Positions 53,008 to 62,220 are shown, counted from the first letter of the stretch. The stretch: DNA of 64,000 nt from Paraburkholderia lacunae (GCF_003353175.1 NZ_QHKS01000010.1:217315-281314); one strand, 5' to 3'. Notes: a model not told the origin generated them from the letters alone. Translations and numbers: made by a program.

Positions 53008-53625
53008 ATGTCCGCCACGCGACCCGACTTTGCCCGTCAGCGCCGTCCGATGCGCCCGCTGCCCGTCATCATCTTCATGAGCCGCTGGCTGCAGGTGCCG
53101 CTCTATCTGGGCCTGATCGTCGCCCAGGCTGTATACGTAGTGCTGTTCCTCAAAGAAGTCTGGCATCTCGTCTCGGCTTCAATGACACTCGACGAAACCA
53201 ACACCATGCTGGTCGTGCTCGGCCTGATCGACGTGGTGATGATCTCGAACCTGCTGATCATGGTGATCATCGGCGGGTACGAAACCTTCGTGTCGCGCCT
53301 CGGCGTGGAGGGTCATCCGGACGAACCGGAATGGCTCGACCACGTGAACGCCGGCGTGCTGAAAGTGAAACTGTCGATGGCGCTGATCAGCATCTCGTCG
53401 ATCCATCTGCTGAAAACCTTCATCAGCCCGGACCAGAATTCGACGCATACCATCATGTGGCAGGTGATCATTCACGTCGCGTTCCTCGTCTCGGCACTGG
53501 TCATGGCGCTGGTCGACCGCCTCACCACGCACACGCACCCCAAACATTTTCAGGAACCCACGGCATTGCATGTCGTGAGTTCAACCAGTTCACACGATTC
53601 CACTCCCCTGAAGGCGCACGACTGA
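53008..53625 (+). CDS. UPF0114 / TIGR00645 family membrane protein (YqhA-like)
   Basis: 205 residues with four membrane segments (PLYLGLIVAQAVYVVLFL, TMLVVLGLIDVVMISNLLIMVIIGGYE, KLSMALISISSIHLLK, and a fourth near 155-175). IGGYETFVSRL and SSIHLLKTF are family landmarks. Function unknown. It lies 53 bp before the fumarase gene, so they may be cotranscribed. Confidence 0.9.
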   Translation: MSATRPDFARQRRPMRPLPVIIFMSRWLQVPLYLGLIVAQAVYVVLFLKEVWHLVSASMTLDETNTMLVVLGLIDVVMISNLLIMVIIGGYETFVSRLGVEGHPDEPEWLDHVNAGVLKVKLSMALISISSIHLLKTFISPDQNSTHTIMWQVIIHVAFLVSALVMALVDRLTTHTHPKHFQEPTALHVVSSTSSHDSTPLKAHD

Positions 53626-53678
53626 CCGCATAGCCCGCGACCAGAAAACAAGCGCCAATTGTCCCCACTGAGCTAGCC

Positions 53679-55202
53679 ATGACCGTCATCAAACAGGAAG
53701 ATCTGATTCAGAGCATTGCTGATTCGCTTCAGTACATCAGCTACTACCACCCGCTCGATTACATCCAGGCCCTGGGCCGCGCGTACGAACTCGAACAGAG
53801 CCCGGCCGCGAAGGACGCAATCGCGCAGATCCTCACCAACAGCCGCATGTGCGCCGAAGGCAAGCGGCCGATCTGCCAGGACACCGGCATCGTCACGGTG
53901 TTCGTGAAGGTCGGTATGGACGTGCGTTGGGACGGTGCGACGATGGGCGTCACCGACATGATCAACGAAGGCGTGCGCCGCGGTTATCTGAACCCGGACA
54001 ACGTGCTGCGCGCATCGATCGTGAGCCCGCCTGAAGGCGCTCGCAAGAATACGAAAGACAACACGCCGGCCGTGATCCACTACGAGATCGTGCCGGGCGA
54101 CAAGGTCGACGTGCAGGTCGCAGCCAAGGGCGGCGGCTCGGAGAACAAGTCGAAGTTTGCGATGCTGAACCCGTCGGACTCGATCGTCGACTGGATCCTG
54201 AAGACCGTGCCGACCATGGGCGCCGGTTGGTGCCCGCCGGGCATGCTCGGCATCGGCATTGGCGGCACTGCTGAGAAAGCGATGGTGATGGCCAAGGAAT
54301 CGCTGATGGATCCGATCGACATCCAGGACGTGATCGCACGCGGTCCGAAAGACTGGATCGAAGAATTGCGCGTCGAACTGCACGAGAAGGTCAACGCGCT
54401 GGGTATCGGCGCACAAGGTCTCGGCGGTCTCGCAACGGTGCTCGACGTGAAGATCATGGCCGCGCCGACGCACGCCGCGAGCAAACCGATCGCGATCATC
54501 CCGAACTGCGCCGCCACGCGGCACGCGCACTTCACGCTGGACGGCTCGGGCGTCGCCAGGCTCGAAGCGCCGTCGCTCGACGCATGGCCGAAGGTGCAGT
54601 GGGAACCGAACACGGAAACCAGCAAGCGCGTCGACCTGAACACGCTGACGCCGGAAGAAGTCGCCGGCTGGAAGCCGGGCCAGACGCTGCTGCTCTCGGG
54701 CAAGATGTTGACGGGCCGCGACGCCGCGCATAAGCGCATCGCCGACATGCTGGCCAAGGGCGAAAAGCTGCCGGTCGACTTCACGAACCGCGTGATCTAC
54801 TACGTCGGCCCGGTCGATCCGGTGCGCGACGAAGCAGTCGGCCCGGCCGGCCCGACCACCGCCACGCGGATGGACAAGTTCACCGAGACGATGTTGTCGC
54901 AAACCGGTCTCATTTCGATGATCGGCAAGGCCGAGCGCGGCCCGGTCGCGATCGAGGCGATCAAGAAGCACAAGGCCGCGTATCTGATGGCCGTGGGCGG
55001 CGCCGCCTACCTCGTGTCGAAAGCGATTCGCAGCGCGAAGGTTCTCGCGTTCGAAGACCTCGGCATGGAAGCGATCTACGAGTTCGACGTGCAGGACATG
55101 CCCGTCACGGTTGCGGTCGATTCGAACGGCACGTCCGTGCACCAGACCGGCCCGAAGGAATGGCAAGCAAAGATCGGTAAGATTCCGGTCGCGACGGTTT
55201 GA
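53679..55202 (+). CDS. Class I fumarate hydratase
   Basis: 507 residues. Iron-sulfur (4Fe-4S) fumarase of the TCA cycle. Cluster cysteines are in ICQDTG (C66), WCPPGML (about 185) and NCAATRH (about 277). N-terminal alpha and C-terminal beta domains are fused as in E. coli FumA/FumB. An intrinsic terminator follows the stop codon. Activity is expected to be oxygen- and iron-sensitive, which fits its neighbourhood of iron genes. Confidence 0.94.
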   Translation: MTVIKQEDLIQSIADSLQYISYYHPLDYIQALGRAYELEQSPAAKDAIAQILTNSRMCAEGKRPICQDTGIVTVFVKVGMDVRWDGATMGVTDMINEGVRRGYLNPDNVLRASIVSPPEGARKNTKDNTPAVIHYEIVPGDKVDVQVAAKGGGSENKSKFAMLNPSDSIVDWILKTVPTMGAGWCPPGMLGIGIGGTAEKAMVMAKESLMDPIDIQDVIARGPKDWIEELRVELHEKVNALGIGAQGLGGLATVLDVKIMAAPTHAASKPIAIIPNCAATRHAHFTLDGSGVARLEAPSLDAWPKVQWEPNTETSKRVDLNTLTPEEVAGWKPGQTLLLSGKMLTGRDAAHKRIADMLAKGEKLPVDFTNRVIYYVGPVDPVRDEAVGPAGPTTATRMDKFTETMLSQTGLISMIGKAERGPVAIEAIKKHKAAYLMAVGGAAYLVSKAIRSAKVLAFEDLGMEAIYEFDVQDMPVTVAVDSNGTSVHQTGPKEWQAKIGKIPVATV

Positions 55203-55236
55203 TGCGCTGCTAACGCCTGTCACGTTTGTCGAGAAG

Positions 55237-55261
55237 CCGGGGCCGCAGTCCCCGGTTTTTT
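55237..55261 (+). terminator. Intrinsic terminator of the fumarase gene
   Basis: CCGGGG, a seven-base loop, CCCCGG and then a run of seven T (reading into TTTTTTCG), 35 bp after the fumarase stop. Confidence 0.9.
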
Positions 55262-55387
55262 CGCGACTGAGGCAAACGCAGCGCGTGAGGCTGGAAACAA
55301 TGTCAAAAGATGCATACGTTTCCTTGGCTTTTTCAGGTCCGGCGTTTATTGTTGTTGAAAATTCAAAGCCCCCAACAAGGAATCATC

Positions 55388-55867
55388 ATGCAAGGCGACA
55401 AGAAAGTTATCGAGTATCTGAACGCTCAGTTGAAGAACGAGCTGACCGCCATCAATCAGTACTTCCTGCATGCGCGGATGTATAAGCACTGGGGCCTCGA
55501 AAAACTCGGCAAGCATGAATACGACGAATCGATCGGCGAAATGAAGCACGCCGACTGGCTGATCGAACGCATTTTCATGCTCGACGGCCTGCCAAACCTG
55601 CAAGACCTGCACAAGCTGCTGATCGGCGAGGAAACCAAGGAAATTCTCGAATGCGATCTGAAGCTCGAACAGATTTCGCAAGGCACCTGCAAAGAGGCGA
55701 TTGTGTATTGCGAATCGGTTCGCGATTTCATCTCGCGTGAAATCTTCGTCAAGATTCTCGACGACACCGAAGAGCACATCGACTGGCTCGAAACGCAACT
55801 CGACCTGATCGACAAGGTCGGCATTCAGAACTACCAGCAATCGGCAATGGGTTCGTCCGAATCCTGA
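55388..55867 (+). CDS. bfr: Bacterioferritin
   Basis: 159 residues; 24-mer haem-containing iron store. Ferroxidase ligands are visible at E18, E51, H54, E94 and H130, and the haem ligand at M52. Position 127 is Thr where E. coli Bfr has Glu (context DDTEEHIDW); E128 may replace it. AAGGA precedes ATG 55388. Together with bfd downstream it forms an iron storage and release pair, though murI lies between them. Confidence 0.94.
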   Translation: MQGDKKVIEYLNAQLKNELTAINQYFLHARMYKHWGLEKLGKHEYDESIGEMKHADWLIERIFMLDGLPNLQDLHKLLIGEETKEILECDLKLEQISQGTCKEAIVYCESVRDFISREIFVKILDDTEEHIDWLETQLDLIDKVGIQNYQQSAMGSSES

Positions 55868-56046
55868 TCGAACCAGGCTGGAAAGCCCGCTCGCGTGCCC
55901 ATGTCCGCGCTCATCCACCAGACCATGTGTCAGGCTGTGCGCCGCGCGGGCGATATACTGACGCGCTTTCCTGCGCATTTTCCCGCGCGTCTCACTATTT
56001 TCGCGACTTTTCCCTGACCGCTGTGCCGCGAGCATCCTCTTCGCCT

Positions 56047-56925
56047 ATGCCTACAGAATCGCCTTCTTCGGCTGCAACGCTTGCCGGTGCCGGCTTGCGC
56101 GCACCCGTCGGTATTTTCGATTCGGGTCTCGGCGGATTGTCGGTGCTGCGTGCGGTTCGCGCGCAACTGCCTGACGAAGCGATGCTGTATGTCGCCGACT
56201 CACTGTACGCGCCCTACGGCGAACGCGACGACGACTTCATCGCTGACCGCACCCTCGCGATCGGCGAATGGCTAGTCAAGCAAGGCGCGAAAGTGCTGGT
56301 GGTCGCGTGCAATACGGCGACCGCGCAGTCGATCGCACTGGTCCGCGAAAAGCTGCCGATTCCGCTCGTGGGCGTGGAGCCCGGCGTCAAACCGGCCGCG
56401 CTGCAATCGAAAACGCGCGTCGCTGGTGTGCTGGCCACGCAAGTCACCTTGCGCAGCGCCCGCTTTCAGGCTCTGCTCGAACGCTACGCCGAGGATTGCC
56501 GCTTTCTGTGCCAGCCGGGCCACGGGCTAGTACAGGCGGTGGAACGCTGCGACGTGAATTCGGCCGAATTGCGTGCGCTGCTGCGCAGCTATCTGCAGCC
56601 CATGCTGGATGCCGGCGCCGATACGCTGGTGCTCGGCTGTACCCACTACCCTTTTCTCGATGCGGCGATCCGCGACATTGTCGGCGACCGGTTGACGCTG
56701 ATCGATACGAGCATCGCGATTGCGCGCCAGCTGGAGCGGGTACTCGACCAGCACGGCCTGCGCGCCGCTCCGCAAAACGGCAGTACTCTGCCCCGTTTTT
56801 ATTCGACGGGCGACGGCGCGCACCAGCAACAGCTCGCCGCCACCCTGCTGCATATTGACGCGGCGGTCGAACGGGTGCTGATCCCGTCTCGTCGTACAGC
56901 AGCGCCGGATTCCCAGCCGGCCTGA
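56047..56925 (+). CDS. murI: Glutamate racemase
   Basis: 292 residues. Supplies D-glutamate for peptidoglycan. GIFDSGLGGLSVLRAV, first catalytic Cys in VVACNTATA, second in VLGCTHYPF. ATG 56047 is chosen because the family motif begins about 20 residues later; the ribosome site is weak, and an open frame extends upstream to GTG 55927 but is not protein-like. Confidence 0.92.
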   Translation: MPTESPSSAATLAGAGLRAPVGIFDSGLGGLSVLRAVRAQLPDEAMLYVADSLYAPYGERDDDFIADRTLAIGEWLVKQGAKVLVVACNTATAQSIALVREKLPIPLVGVEPGVKPAALQSKTRVAGVLATQVTLRSARFQALLERYAEDCRFLCQPGHGLVQAVERCDVNSAELRALLRSYLQPMLDAGADTLVLGCTHYPFLDAAIRDIVGDRLTLIDTSIAIARQLERVLDQHGLRAAPQNGSTLPRFYSTGDGAHQQQLAATLLHIDAAVERVLIPSRRTAAPDSQPA

Positions 56926-57090
56926 CTGACGTCCGCCTGGAGCCCAGCCTGGCACCGCGCCCGGTGGCTTTCTTCCCGCGCCCCCCTTCGCGGCCGTTCG
57001 CGCCCCGTCGCCTCCATAGACGAAACCCTTCTAACAGTCTGGTTTTGTTACAAAAATTCCCGCAGGACGCTTGCCAAACGCCCCAAACAA

Positions 57091-57109
57091 AATGATAATA
57101 ATTCGCATT
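57091..57109 (+). promoter_or_regulatory. Fur box upstream of bfd
   Basis: AATGATAATAATTCGCATT. As a 7-1-7 site: TGATAAT, A, ATTCGCA, with a perfect left half and five of seven in the right half. It lies 24 bp before the bfd start, overlapping where a promoter should be. Fur repression of bfd in high iron is well established. Confidence 0.8.
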
Positions 57110-57132
57110 AACGTTAGCTATGACGCTCTACC

Positions 57133-57369
57133 ATGATTGTCTGTGTCTGCAAGTCTGTTTCTGACCGAAAGATCCGTGCCTCGATCGCGGAAGGCGTCGA
57201 TTCGTTCGACGAGCTCCAGTTCGAACTGGGCGTCGCCTCCTGCTGCGGCAAGTGCGCGGACTCCGTGCGCGACGTCATGATGCAAAGCGGCGTCTGCGCG
57301 AGCCGCTGCGGCTTCGAGCATCACCCGCAAGCCATGCCGCTGACGTTTTACGAACGCAAGGCGGCCTGA
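57133..57369 (+). CDS. bfd: Bacterioferritin-associated ferredoxin
   Basis: 78 residues with the four cluster cysteines: CVC at residues 4-6 and CCGKC near 37-41. It carries a 2Fe-2S cluster and delivers electrons to bacterioferritin to release stored iron. The C-terminal extension contains two more Cys (GVCASRCGF) beyond a typical 64-residue Bfd. Preceded by a Fur box and a separate promoter region. Confidence 0.93.
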   Translation: MIVCVCKSVSDRKIRASIAEGVDSFDELQFELGVASCCGKCADSVRDVMMQSGVCASRCGFEHHPQAMPLTFYERKAA

Positions 57370-57447
57370 AGCCACGTCCACTGCGCGGCCCATGCCGCGC
57401 CAGAAGCGCTCATTGCTCGCTTATCGCACCGCTTCGCCGACTCACCC

Positions 57448-57507
57448 TGCTTCACGCGCTGCTTCACGCGCTGCTTTGCGCGCTGCTTTGCGCGCCGCTT
57501 CACGCGT
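57448..57507. repeat. 12-bp tandem repeat between bfd and tonB
   Basis: Five units of TGCTTCACGCGC or TGCTTTGCGCGC (57448-57459, 57460-57471, 57472-57483, 57484-57495, and a variant at 57496-57507). Non-coding as far as can be seen. It lies about 75 bp upstream of the tiny gene at 57581. Confidence 0.9.
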
Positions 57508-57580
57508 TATCCCACTGCCGTCAGCAAGCCAGTACCCGTACCAGCCAGCTACCCGCCTCCCCCGTTAAAAGGAGCTTGAG

Positions 57581-57643
57581 ATGGAATTGCTGATCGGTTT
57601 CGTGACTACTTTGTGCATTTCGCTGCTGATCTTCCGAACATGA
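57581..57643 (+). CDS. 20-residue hydrophobic small protein upstream of tonB
   Basis: Reads MELLIGFVTTLCISLLIFRT, a single hydrophobic helix with one terminal Arg. The ribosome site AAAAGGAGCTTGAG is one of the strongest in the window. It ends 48 bp before tonB. It could be a membrane micropeptide or a leader peptide controlling the tonB operon. Confidence 0.55.
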   Translation: MELLIGFVTTLCISLLIFRT

Positions 57644-57691
57644 CGCTGTCTTGTCTGACGTGCAGTATCGACGGCGCGCCGCCACGCTAAC

Positions 57692-58426
57692 ATGCAGGCT
57701 TCGCATACCGTCTCAGCCGGCGCCGCGCCGGCCGCTTCCGTCCGAATGAATTCCCACGCCTTGACCGTGACTGCCGCGGTGGTCGCGATTCACGTCGCGC
57801 TGCTGGCCATCGCGCTCACCCTGCGCAACGAACCCGTCGTACGACCAGTCGAGTCGCGCACCATGGTGGCCGAGTTGCTGAGCCCCGCACCGGTCGCGGC
57901 ACCCGTCGCGCTGCAGTCGATCGCGCCGCCGCCGAAGCCGACGCCGCAGGTTCACACCAATCCGAAACTCCAGCCGAAGCCCACGCCAACGCCCAAACCG
58001 GCGCCTACGCCGCTGCCGCAGGCCGCCGCGCCGTCGCCGACGCCGGTCGCTGCGCCCGATCCGGCTCCGCCCGCACCCGCAGCGCCGGCGGCACCCGCCG
58101 CTCAGGCCGCGCCCGCGATCGGCCGTCAGACGATGGAGATCACCGCGCCGAAGAACGTCTCGCACCTCGACTGCAATATCGCCAAGCCGGAATACCCGTC
58201 GCTGGCGAGGCGGCGCGGCGAAACCGGCACCGCGTATGTGAAGTTCGTGGTGGGCCTGACCGGCAAGCTCGAAAACATCGAACTGAAGAAGAGCAGCGGC
58301 TTCAGCCGTCTTGACGACGCCGCGCTCGCCGCCGTGCACGCGAGCGCCTGCAAACCCTATCTCGAGAATGGCCAGCCGATTCGGGCCGCTTACACCCAGC
58401 CTTACGACTTCAATCTGAACGATTGA
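57692..58426 (+). CDS. tonB: TonB energy-transducing protein
   Basis: 244 residues: a membrane anchor (about 25-43, ALTVTAAVVAIHVALLAIAL), a long Pro/Ala/Lys-rich periplasm-spanning linker (about 70-150), and a C-terminal TonB domain (PEYPSLARRRGETGTAYVKF, then AYTQPYDFNL). It couples the ExbBD proton channel to outer-membrane iron and haem receptors. First gene of tonB-exbB-exbD. A later start at Met19 is possible. Confidence 0.93.
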   Translation: MQASHTVSAGAAPAASVRMNSHALTVTAAVVAIHVALLAIALTLRNEPVVRPVESRTMVAELLSPAPVAAPVALQSIAPPPKPTPQVHTNPKLQPKPTPTPKPAPTPLPQAAAPSPTPVAAPDPAPPAPAAPAAPAAQAAPAIGRQTMEITAPKNVSHLDCNIAKPEYPSLARRRGETGTAYVKFVVGLTGKLENIELKKSSGFSRLDDAALAAVHASACKPYLENGQPIRAAYTQPYDFNLND

Positions 58427-58454
58427 GGCAGATTTCAAAGAAAAAGGAATTGCA

Positions 58455-59186
58455 ATGCAAAACTACGGATTGGCGCACGTGTGGGCGCAAGGGGATTTCG
58501 TGACGCGCGGTATCGCGCTCGCGCTACTGATCATGTCCGTGATGTCTTGGAGCGTGATCGTCATCAAGGGCTGGAACGTGATGCGGCTGAAGCGTCTCAC
58601 GAAGAATGCCGAGCAGGCGTTCTGGCATTCGGACGATCTCGCCGACGGCGTGAAAAAGCTCGGCGCGGAATCGTCGACGCCGCAGGACAACCCGTTCCTC
58701 GCGCTGGCGCTGTCGGGCCAGGAAGCGGCCGACCACCATCATCAGACGCAACCGCATCTGCATGACCGCATGGATGTGTCGGACTGGGTCACGCGCTGCC
58801 TGAAAGACACGATGGACGAAAGCGTGGCACGCATGCAGAGCGGCCTCGCGATTCTCGCGTCGATCGGCAGCACGGCGCCGTTCGTCGGGCTGTTCGGCAC
58901 GGTGTGGGGCATTTATCACGCGCTGCTGGCGATCGGCGCGAGCGGCCAGTCGTCGATCGATCAGGTGGCCGGCCCGGTCGGCGAAGCGCTGATCATGACC
59001 GCGTTCGGCCTGTTCGTCGCGATTCCGGCTGTGCTCGGCTACAACGCATTGACGCGCGCCAACAAGGCGATCGTCGCCAAGCTCAGCCGTTTTGCACACG
59101 GCCTGCACGCGTTCTTCGTGACGGGCGCCCGTCTGTCGTCGTCCAGGCGCGGCGACGGTCTGCGCCTCGCCGCGCGCGCAAACTGA
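58455..59186 (+). CDS. exbB: ExbB biopolymer transport protein
   Basis: 243 residues with three membrane segments: about 18-36 (IALALLIMSVMSWSVIVIKG), about 135-157 (LAILASIGSTAPFVGLFGTVWGIYHAL) and about 177-198. The MotA/TolQ/ExbB signature GSTAPFVGLFGTVWGI is present. AAAAGGAATT precedes the start. It forms the proton channel with ExbD. Confidence 0.94.
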   Translation: MQNYGLAHVWAQGDFVTRGIALALLIMSVMSWSVIVIKGWNVMRLKRLTKNAEQAFWHSDDLADGVKKLGAESSTPQDNPFLALALSGQEAADHHHQTQPHLHDRMDVSDWVTRCLKDTMDESVARMQSGLAILASIGSTAPFVGLFGTVWGIYHALLAIGASGQSSIDQVAGPVGEALIMTAFGLFVAIPAVLGYNALTRANKAIVAKLSRFAHGLHAFFVTGARLSSSRRGDGLRLAARAN

Positions 59187-59202
59187 TTAGCGAGGCACTC
59201 CG

Positions 59203-59622
59203 ATGGCAATGAGCCCCTTCGCCGGCGACGAGGACGACGGCCTGATGAACGAAATCAACATGACGCCGCTCGTCGACGTCATGTTGGTTCTCCTGATCGT
59301 CTTCATGGTGACGATTCCGGTGATCCGTCACGCAGTCAAGATCGATCTGCCGCATGCAAGCAGCCAGAAGGAAGACACCAAGCCCGCGCAGATCTCGGTT
59401 TCGATCGACGCGGACGGCAATGTGCTGTGGGACCAGCAAAAGGTCGACGAAGCAACGCTGCACGCAAAGATCGCCCAGGCCGCGCAAGCGAACCCGCAGC
59501 CGGAATTGCATCTGGATGCGGACCGCAAGGTCGCGTATGAGAAAGTGGCCGAGGTGATGTCGGCGGCACAGGCCGGCGGCCTGACCAAGATCGGCTTCGT
59601 TACCCAGCCCAAGGCCAAATGA
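59203..59622 (+). CDS. exbD: ExbD biopolymer transport protein
   Basis: 139 residues. EINMTPLVDVMLVLLIVFMV contains the channel aspartate (Asp in LVDVML). A periplasmic domain follows, ending GLTKIGFVTQPKAK. Last gene of the tonB operon, followed by a strong terminator. Confidence 0.94.
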   Translation: MAMSPFAGDEDDGLMNEINMTPLVDVMLVLLIVFMVTIPVIRHAVKIDLPHASSQKEDTKPAQISVSIDADGNVLWDQQKVDEATLHAKIAQAAQANPQPELHLDADRKVAYEKVAEVMSAAQAGGLTKIGFVTQPKAK

Positions 59623-59703
59623 GGCCCGATAAACGCGAGGTAAAACGCTGTTAAGCAGCGCCTGCCGAAGAACAGAAATGCCCTTGTTTCAATGACTCAA
59701 AGT

Positions 59704-59738
59704 AAAAGGCCCTCATCGTCAGATGAAGGCCTTTTTTT
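59704..59738. terminator. Terminator after exbD, probably bidirectional
   Basis: AAAAGGCC...GGCCTTTTTTT, with inner CATC/GATG pairing, forms a long stem followed by seven T on the plus strand. The other strand ends the stem with GGCCTTTTACTTT. It lies between the convergent exbD and small exported-peptide genes and can serve both. Confidence 0.9.
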
Positions 59739-59768
59739 GTGCGCACTCGGCGCCTTCGGGCGGCGGGT

Positions 59769-59882
59769 TCACTTGCCATCGGAATGATAGCCGGAGCCAT
59801 CGCATGCGACAGCCGTGGTCGACACGGACAGCGCTGTCAGCCCTATCAGGCCGGCTATTATAGCGGCCATGAGTTTCCGCAT
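59769..59882 (-). CDS. 37-residue exported small protein
   Basis: Starts MRKLMAAIIAGLIGLTALSV with a complete signal peptide (cleavage near AVA) and a short mature tail ACDGSGYHSDGK. AAGGAG lies seven bases before ATG 59882. The mature peptide has one Cys and one His. If the Cys is lipidated it could be a small lipoprotein, though the AVAC context is not an ideal lipobox. Function unknown. Confidence 0.6.
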   Translation of the reverse strand: MRKLMAAIIAGLIGLTALSVSTTAVACDGSGYHSDGK

Positions 59883-60012
59883 AAGAGACTCCTTAGCGAA
59901 GGGATTTCAATATATCCCTGCAAGGGCGCGCATTCAAGTGAGCAGCCATTGAAAGTACTCATGACAAACGGCGCTTAAATGCTAAAAGCGATGCCGTGCC
60001 GCGCAACAAGTG

Positions 60013-61002
60013 CTATGACACGACGGCCAGAACCTGCTGCGCGCCGGTCTTCTTTGCCTCGCTCGTCGGACATTCGCCAGCGATGTGTTTGCCGTCGTCC
60101 GGGTCCAGCATCTCCACCAGATAGTCGACGAACGCGCGCACCGCCGGCACCATCCCCTGCCGCGACACGAACACGGCATACAACTGCGGCGTCGGCAAGG
60201 TCCAGCCCGGCATGACCGGCGACAACTGCCCCGCGCGCAGCGCGGCGCCGTACATCATTTCCGGCAGCGCCGCTATGCCGACGCCGGCCAGCACCGCTTC
60301 GCGTATGGTCATCAGATCGGCGGTCACCAGACGCGGCTCGTGTTCGTGAGCATGACGCGTGCCGTCAGGCGCGATCAGGTTGAATACGTGGCGGCCGTCG
60401 CCGGTCGGCACATCGAGTGTTTCGAAACGGCTCAGGTCGGCGGGCAACAGCGGCGGCGCATTCTGCTGCAACAGGCTCGGAGCACCGACCAGCATCTGCT
60501 GCGTTCGCCACAGCGGCCGCACGACGATGTTGGCGTTGTCCGGCGGATCGGAGCGCACGCGCAACGCGACGTCGATCGAATCTTCGAACAGATCGACCAC
60601 GCGGTTCGTCACGCGCAGCACGACGCGCACTTCCGGGTAGCGATGCATGAATTCCGGCAGGATCTGCGACAGGATGGTCTGCGAAATGGTCACCGGCACG
60701 CTCACGCGCACCGTGCCGCGCGGCGACGAACGCAACTGCTGCACCACGTTAACAGCGGCCTGCGCCTCGCCGAGCATCGCCTGACAATGCTGATAGAACA
60801 GCTGCCCGGCTTCGGTCAGCGCCAGCTTGCGGGTGGAGCGCTGCAGCAAACGCACGCCCAGCGACGCTTCCAGTTCAGTCAGCCGGCGCGAGAGCCGCGA
60901 CTTCGAGATGCCCAGCACGCGCTCGGCAGCGGAAAAACCACCATGTTCGACGACCTGCGAGAAGTACATCAGGTCATTCAGATTGTGTGAATCGATCTTC
61001 AT
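60013..61002 (-). CDS. LysR-family regulator, likely of the pirin gene
   Basis: 329 residues: HTH (DLMYFSQVVEHGGFSAAERV, ISKSRLSRRLTELEASLGVRLLQRSTR) and effector domain. ATG 61002 is chosen because upstream residues to 61107 are not LysR-like. It is divergent from the pirin gene with 122 bp between starts, a common pair in Proteobacteria in which pirin is the regulated target. Confidence 0.9.
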   Translation of the reverse strand: MKIDSHNLNDLMYFSQVVEHGGFSAAERVLGISKSRLSRRLTELEASLGVRLLQRSTRKLALTEAGQLFYQHCQAMLGEAQAAVNVVQQLRSSPRGTVRVSVPVTISQTILSQILPEFMHRYPEVRVVLRVTNRVVDLFEDSIDVALRVRSDPPDNANIVVRPLWRTQQMLVGAPSLLQQNAPPLLPADLSRFETLDVPTGDGRHVFNLIAPDGTRHAHEHEPRLVTADLMTIREAVLAGVGIAALPEMMYGAALRAGQLSPVMPGWTLPTPQLYAVFVSRQGMVPAVRAFVDYLVEMLDPDDGKHIAGECPTSEAKKTGAQQVLAVVS

Positions 61003-61124
61003 CTCATCGTTCCAGTAATAGAACAATCCATTGCGTGACGGTGGCTGGTACCTCGAAAAACGGTCCCTATAATAGCTCCATGTTTCAAAAATGACGCTAT
61101 TCCCCATTTTTTAAGGTGACTTTG

Positions 61125-62003
61125 ATGAGCACGACCCGCACGATCGAACGCACGTATCCCGCCGTTCGCACGACTGAAGGTGGCGGCTTTATCGTCCACC
61201 GGCCGTTTCCGACCCGCAATCTGATGGATTTCGACCCGTTCCTGCTGCTCGACGAAATGGGCCCGATCGACTACGCGCCCGGCGAGGCCATAGGCGCGCC
61301 GGACCATCCGCACCGTGGCTTCGAAACGGTCACGTACGCGCTCGAGGGTCAGTTCGGCCATAAGGATTCAGCAGGCCATTCGGGTACGCTGCATGCCGGC
61401 GACGTGCAATGGATGACCGCGGGCGCCGGCGTCGTGCACAGCGAAATGCCGGATCCGGCGTTTGTCCGCACCGGCGGGCGTGTGCACGGCTTACAGCTGT
61501 GGGTGAATCTGCCGCGCCGCGACAAAATGATCGCGCCCCGCTACCAGGAGATACCGTCGTCGAGCATTCCGGTGGCGACTTCCGCGGACGGCAAGGTGCG
61601 TGTCAAGGTGATCGCCGGCGAGGCGCTCGGCGTCAAGGCGGCAATCGAAACGCGTACGCCGATCCTGTATCAGCATTTCTCGCTGCAGCCGGGCGCGACG
61701 ATTACGCAGCAGGTGCCGGCGGATTATCGTGTGTTCGCCTACGGCCTGTCGGGCAAGGGCTTCTACGGCGAAGGCGAAGCGCGCCAGGAGATCGACGCGC
61801 GGGAGATGGTCGTATTTCAGAACGACGGCGACAGTGTCACGCTCACAGCCGGCGCTGAGCCGCTCGAAGTGCTGCTGCTCGGCGGCGTACCGCTGAAGGA
61901 GCCGGTGGTACGTTACGGCCCGTTTGTGATGAACACCGAAGATGAAATCCGCCAGGCCGTCACCGACTACCAGGCCGGACGCATGGGCCGTATCACACAC
62001 TGA
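61125..62003 (+). CDS. Pirin family protein
   Basis: 292 residues. Two cupin domains. The metal-site residues of the N-terminal cupin appear in HPHRGFETVTYALEG and VQWMTAGAGVVHSEMP. Ends near the typical PFVMNTEDEIRQAVTDYQAG. Bacterial pirins are iron-binding proteins with quercetinase or redox-sensing roles. AAGGTGAC precedes ATG 61125. Confidence 0.92.
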   Translation: MSTTRTIERTYPAVRTTEGGGFIVHRPFPTRNLMDFDPFLLLDEMGPIDYAPGEAIGAPDHPHRGFETVTYALEGQFGHKDSAGHSGTLHAGDVQWMTAGAGVVHSEMPDPAFVRTGGRVHGLQLWVNLPRRDKMIAPRYQEIPSSSIPVATSADGKVRVKVIAGEALGVKAAIETRTPILYQHFSLQPGATITQQVPADYRVFAYGLSGKGFYGEGEARQEIDAREMVVFQNDGDSVTLTAGAEPLEVLLLGGVPLKEPVVRYGPFVMNTEDEIRQAVTDYQAGRMGRITH

Positions 62004-62220
62004 TCGTGAATTGATCGGGCGCCGCGCGCGCGTGGCCGCACGCGGCAACGGCGCGGCGCGCTCCTGGCGTCGCGTCAAACCGCGCGCCGCACCCCGTGAC
62101 GCGGACACCGCTGAATTCGTTCACAATAGCGATTCATGCCGCGCGCCGCGCCGTTTAGCCCGCTGTGTAGCCGAACGGGCGCCGGCGCGCGGCGGTTTTC
62201 GTCCCTGTTCAGGAGCGCGC

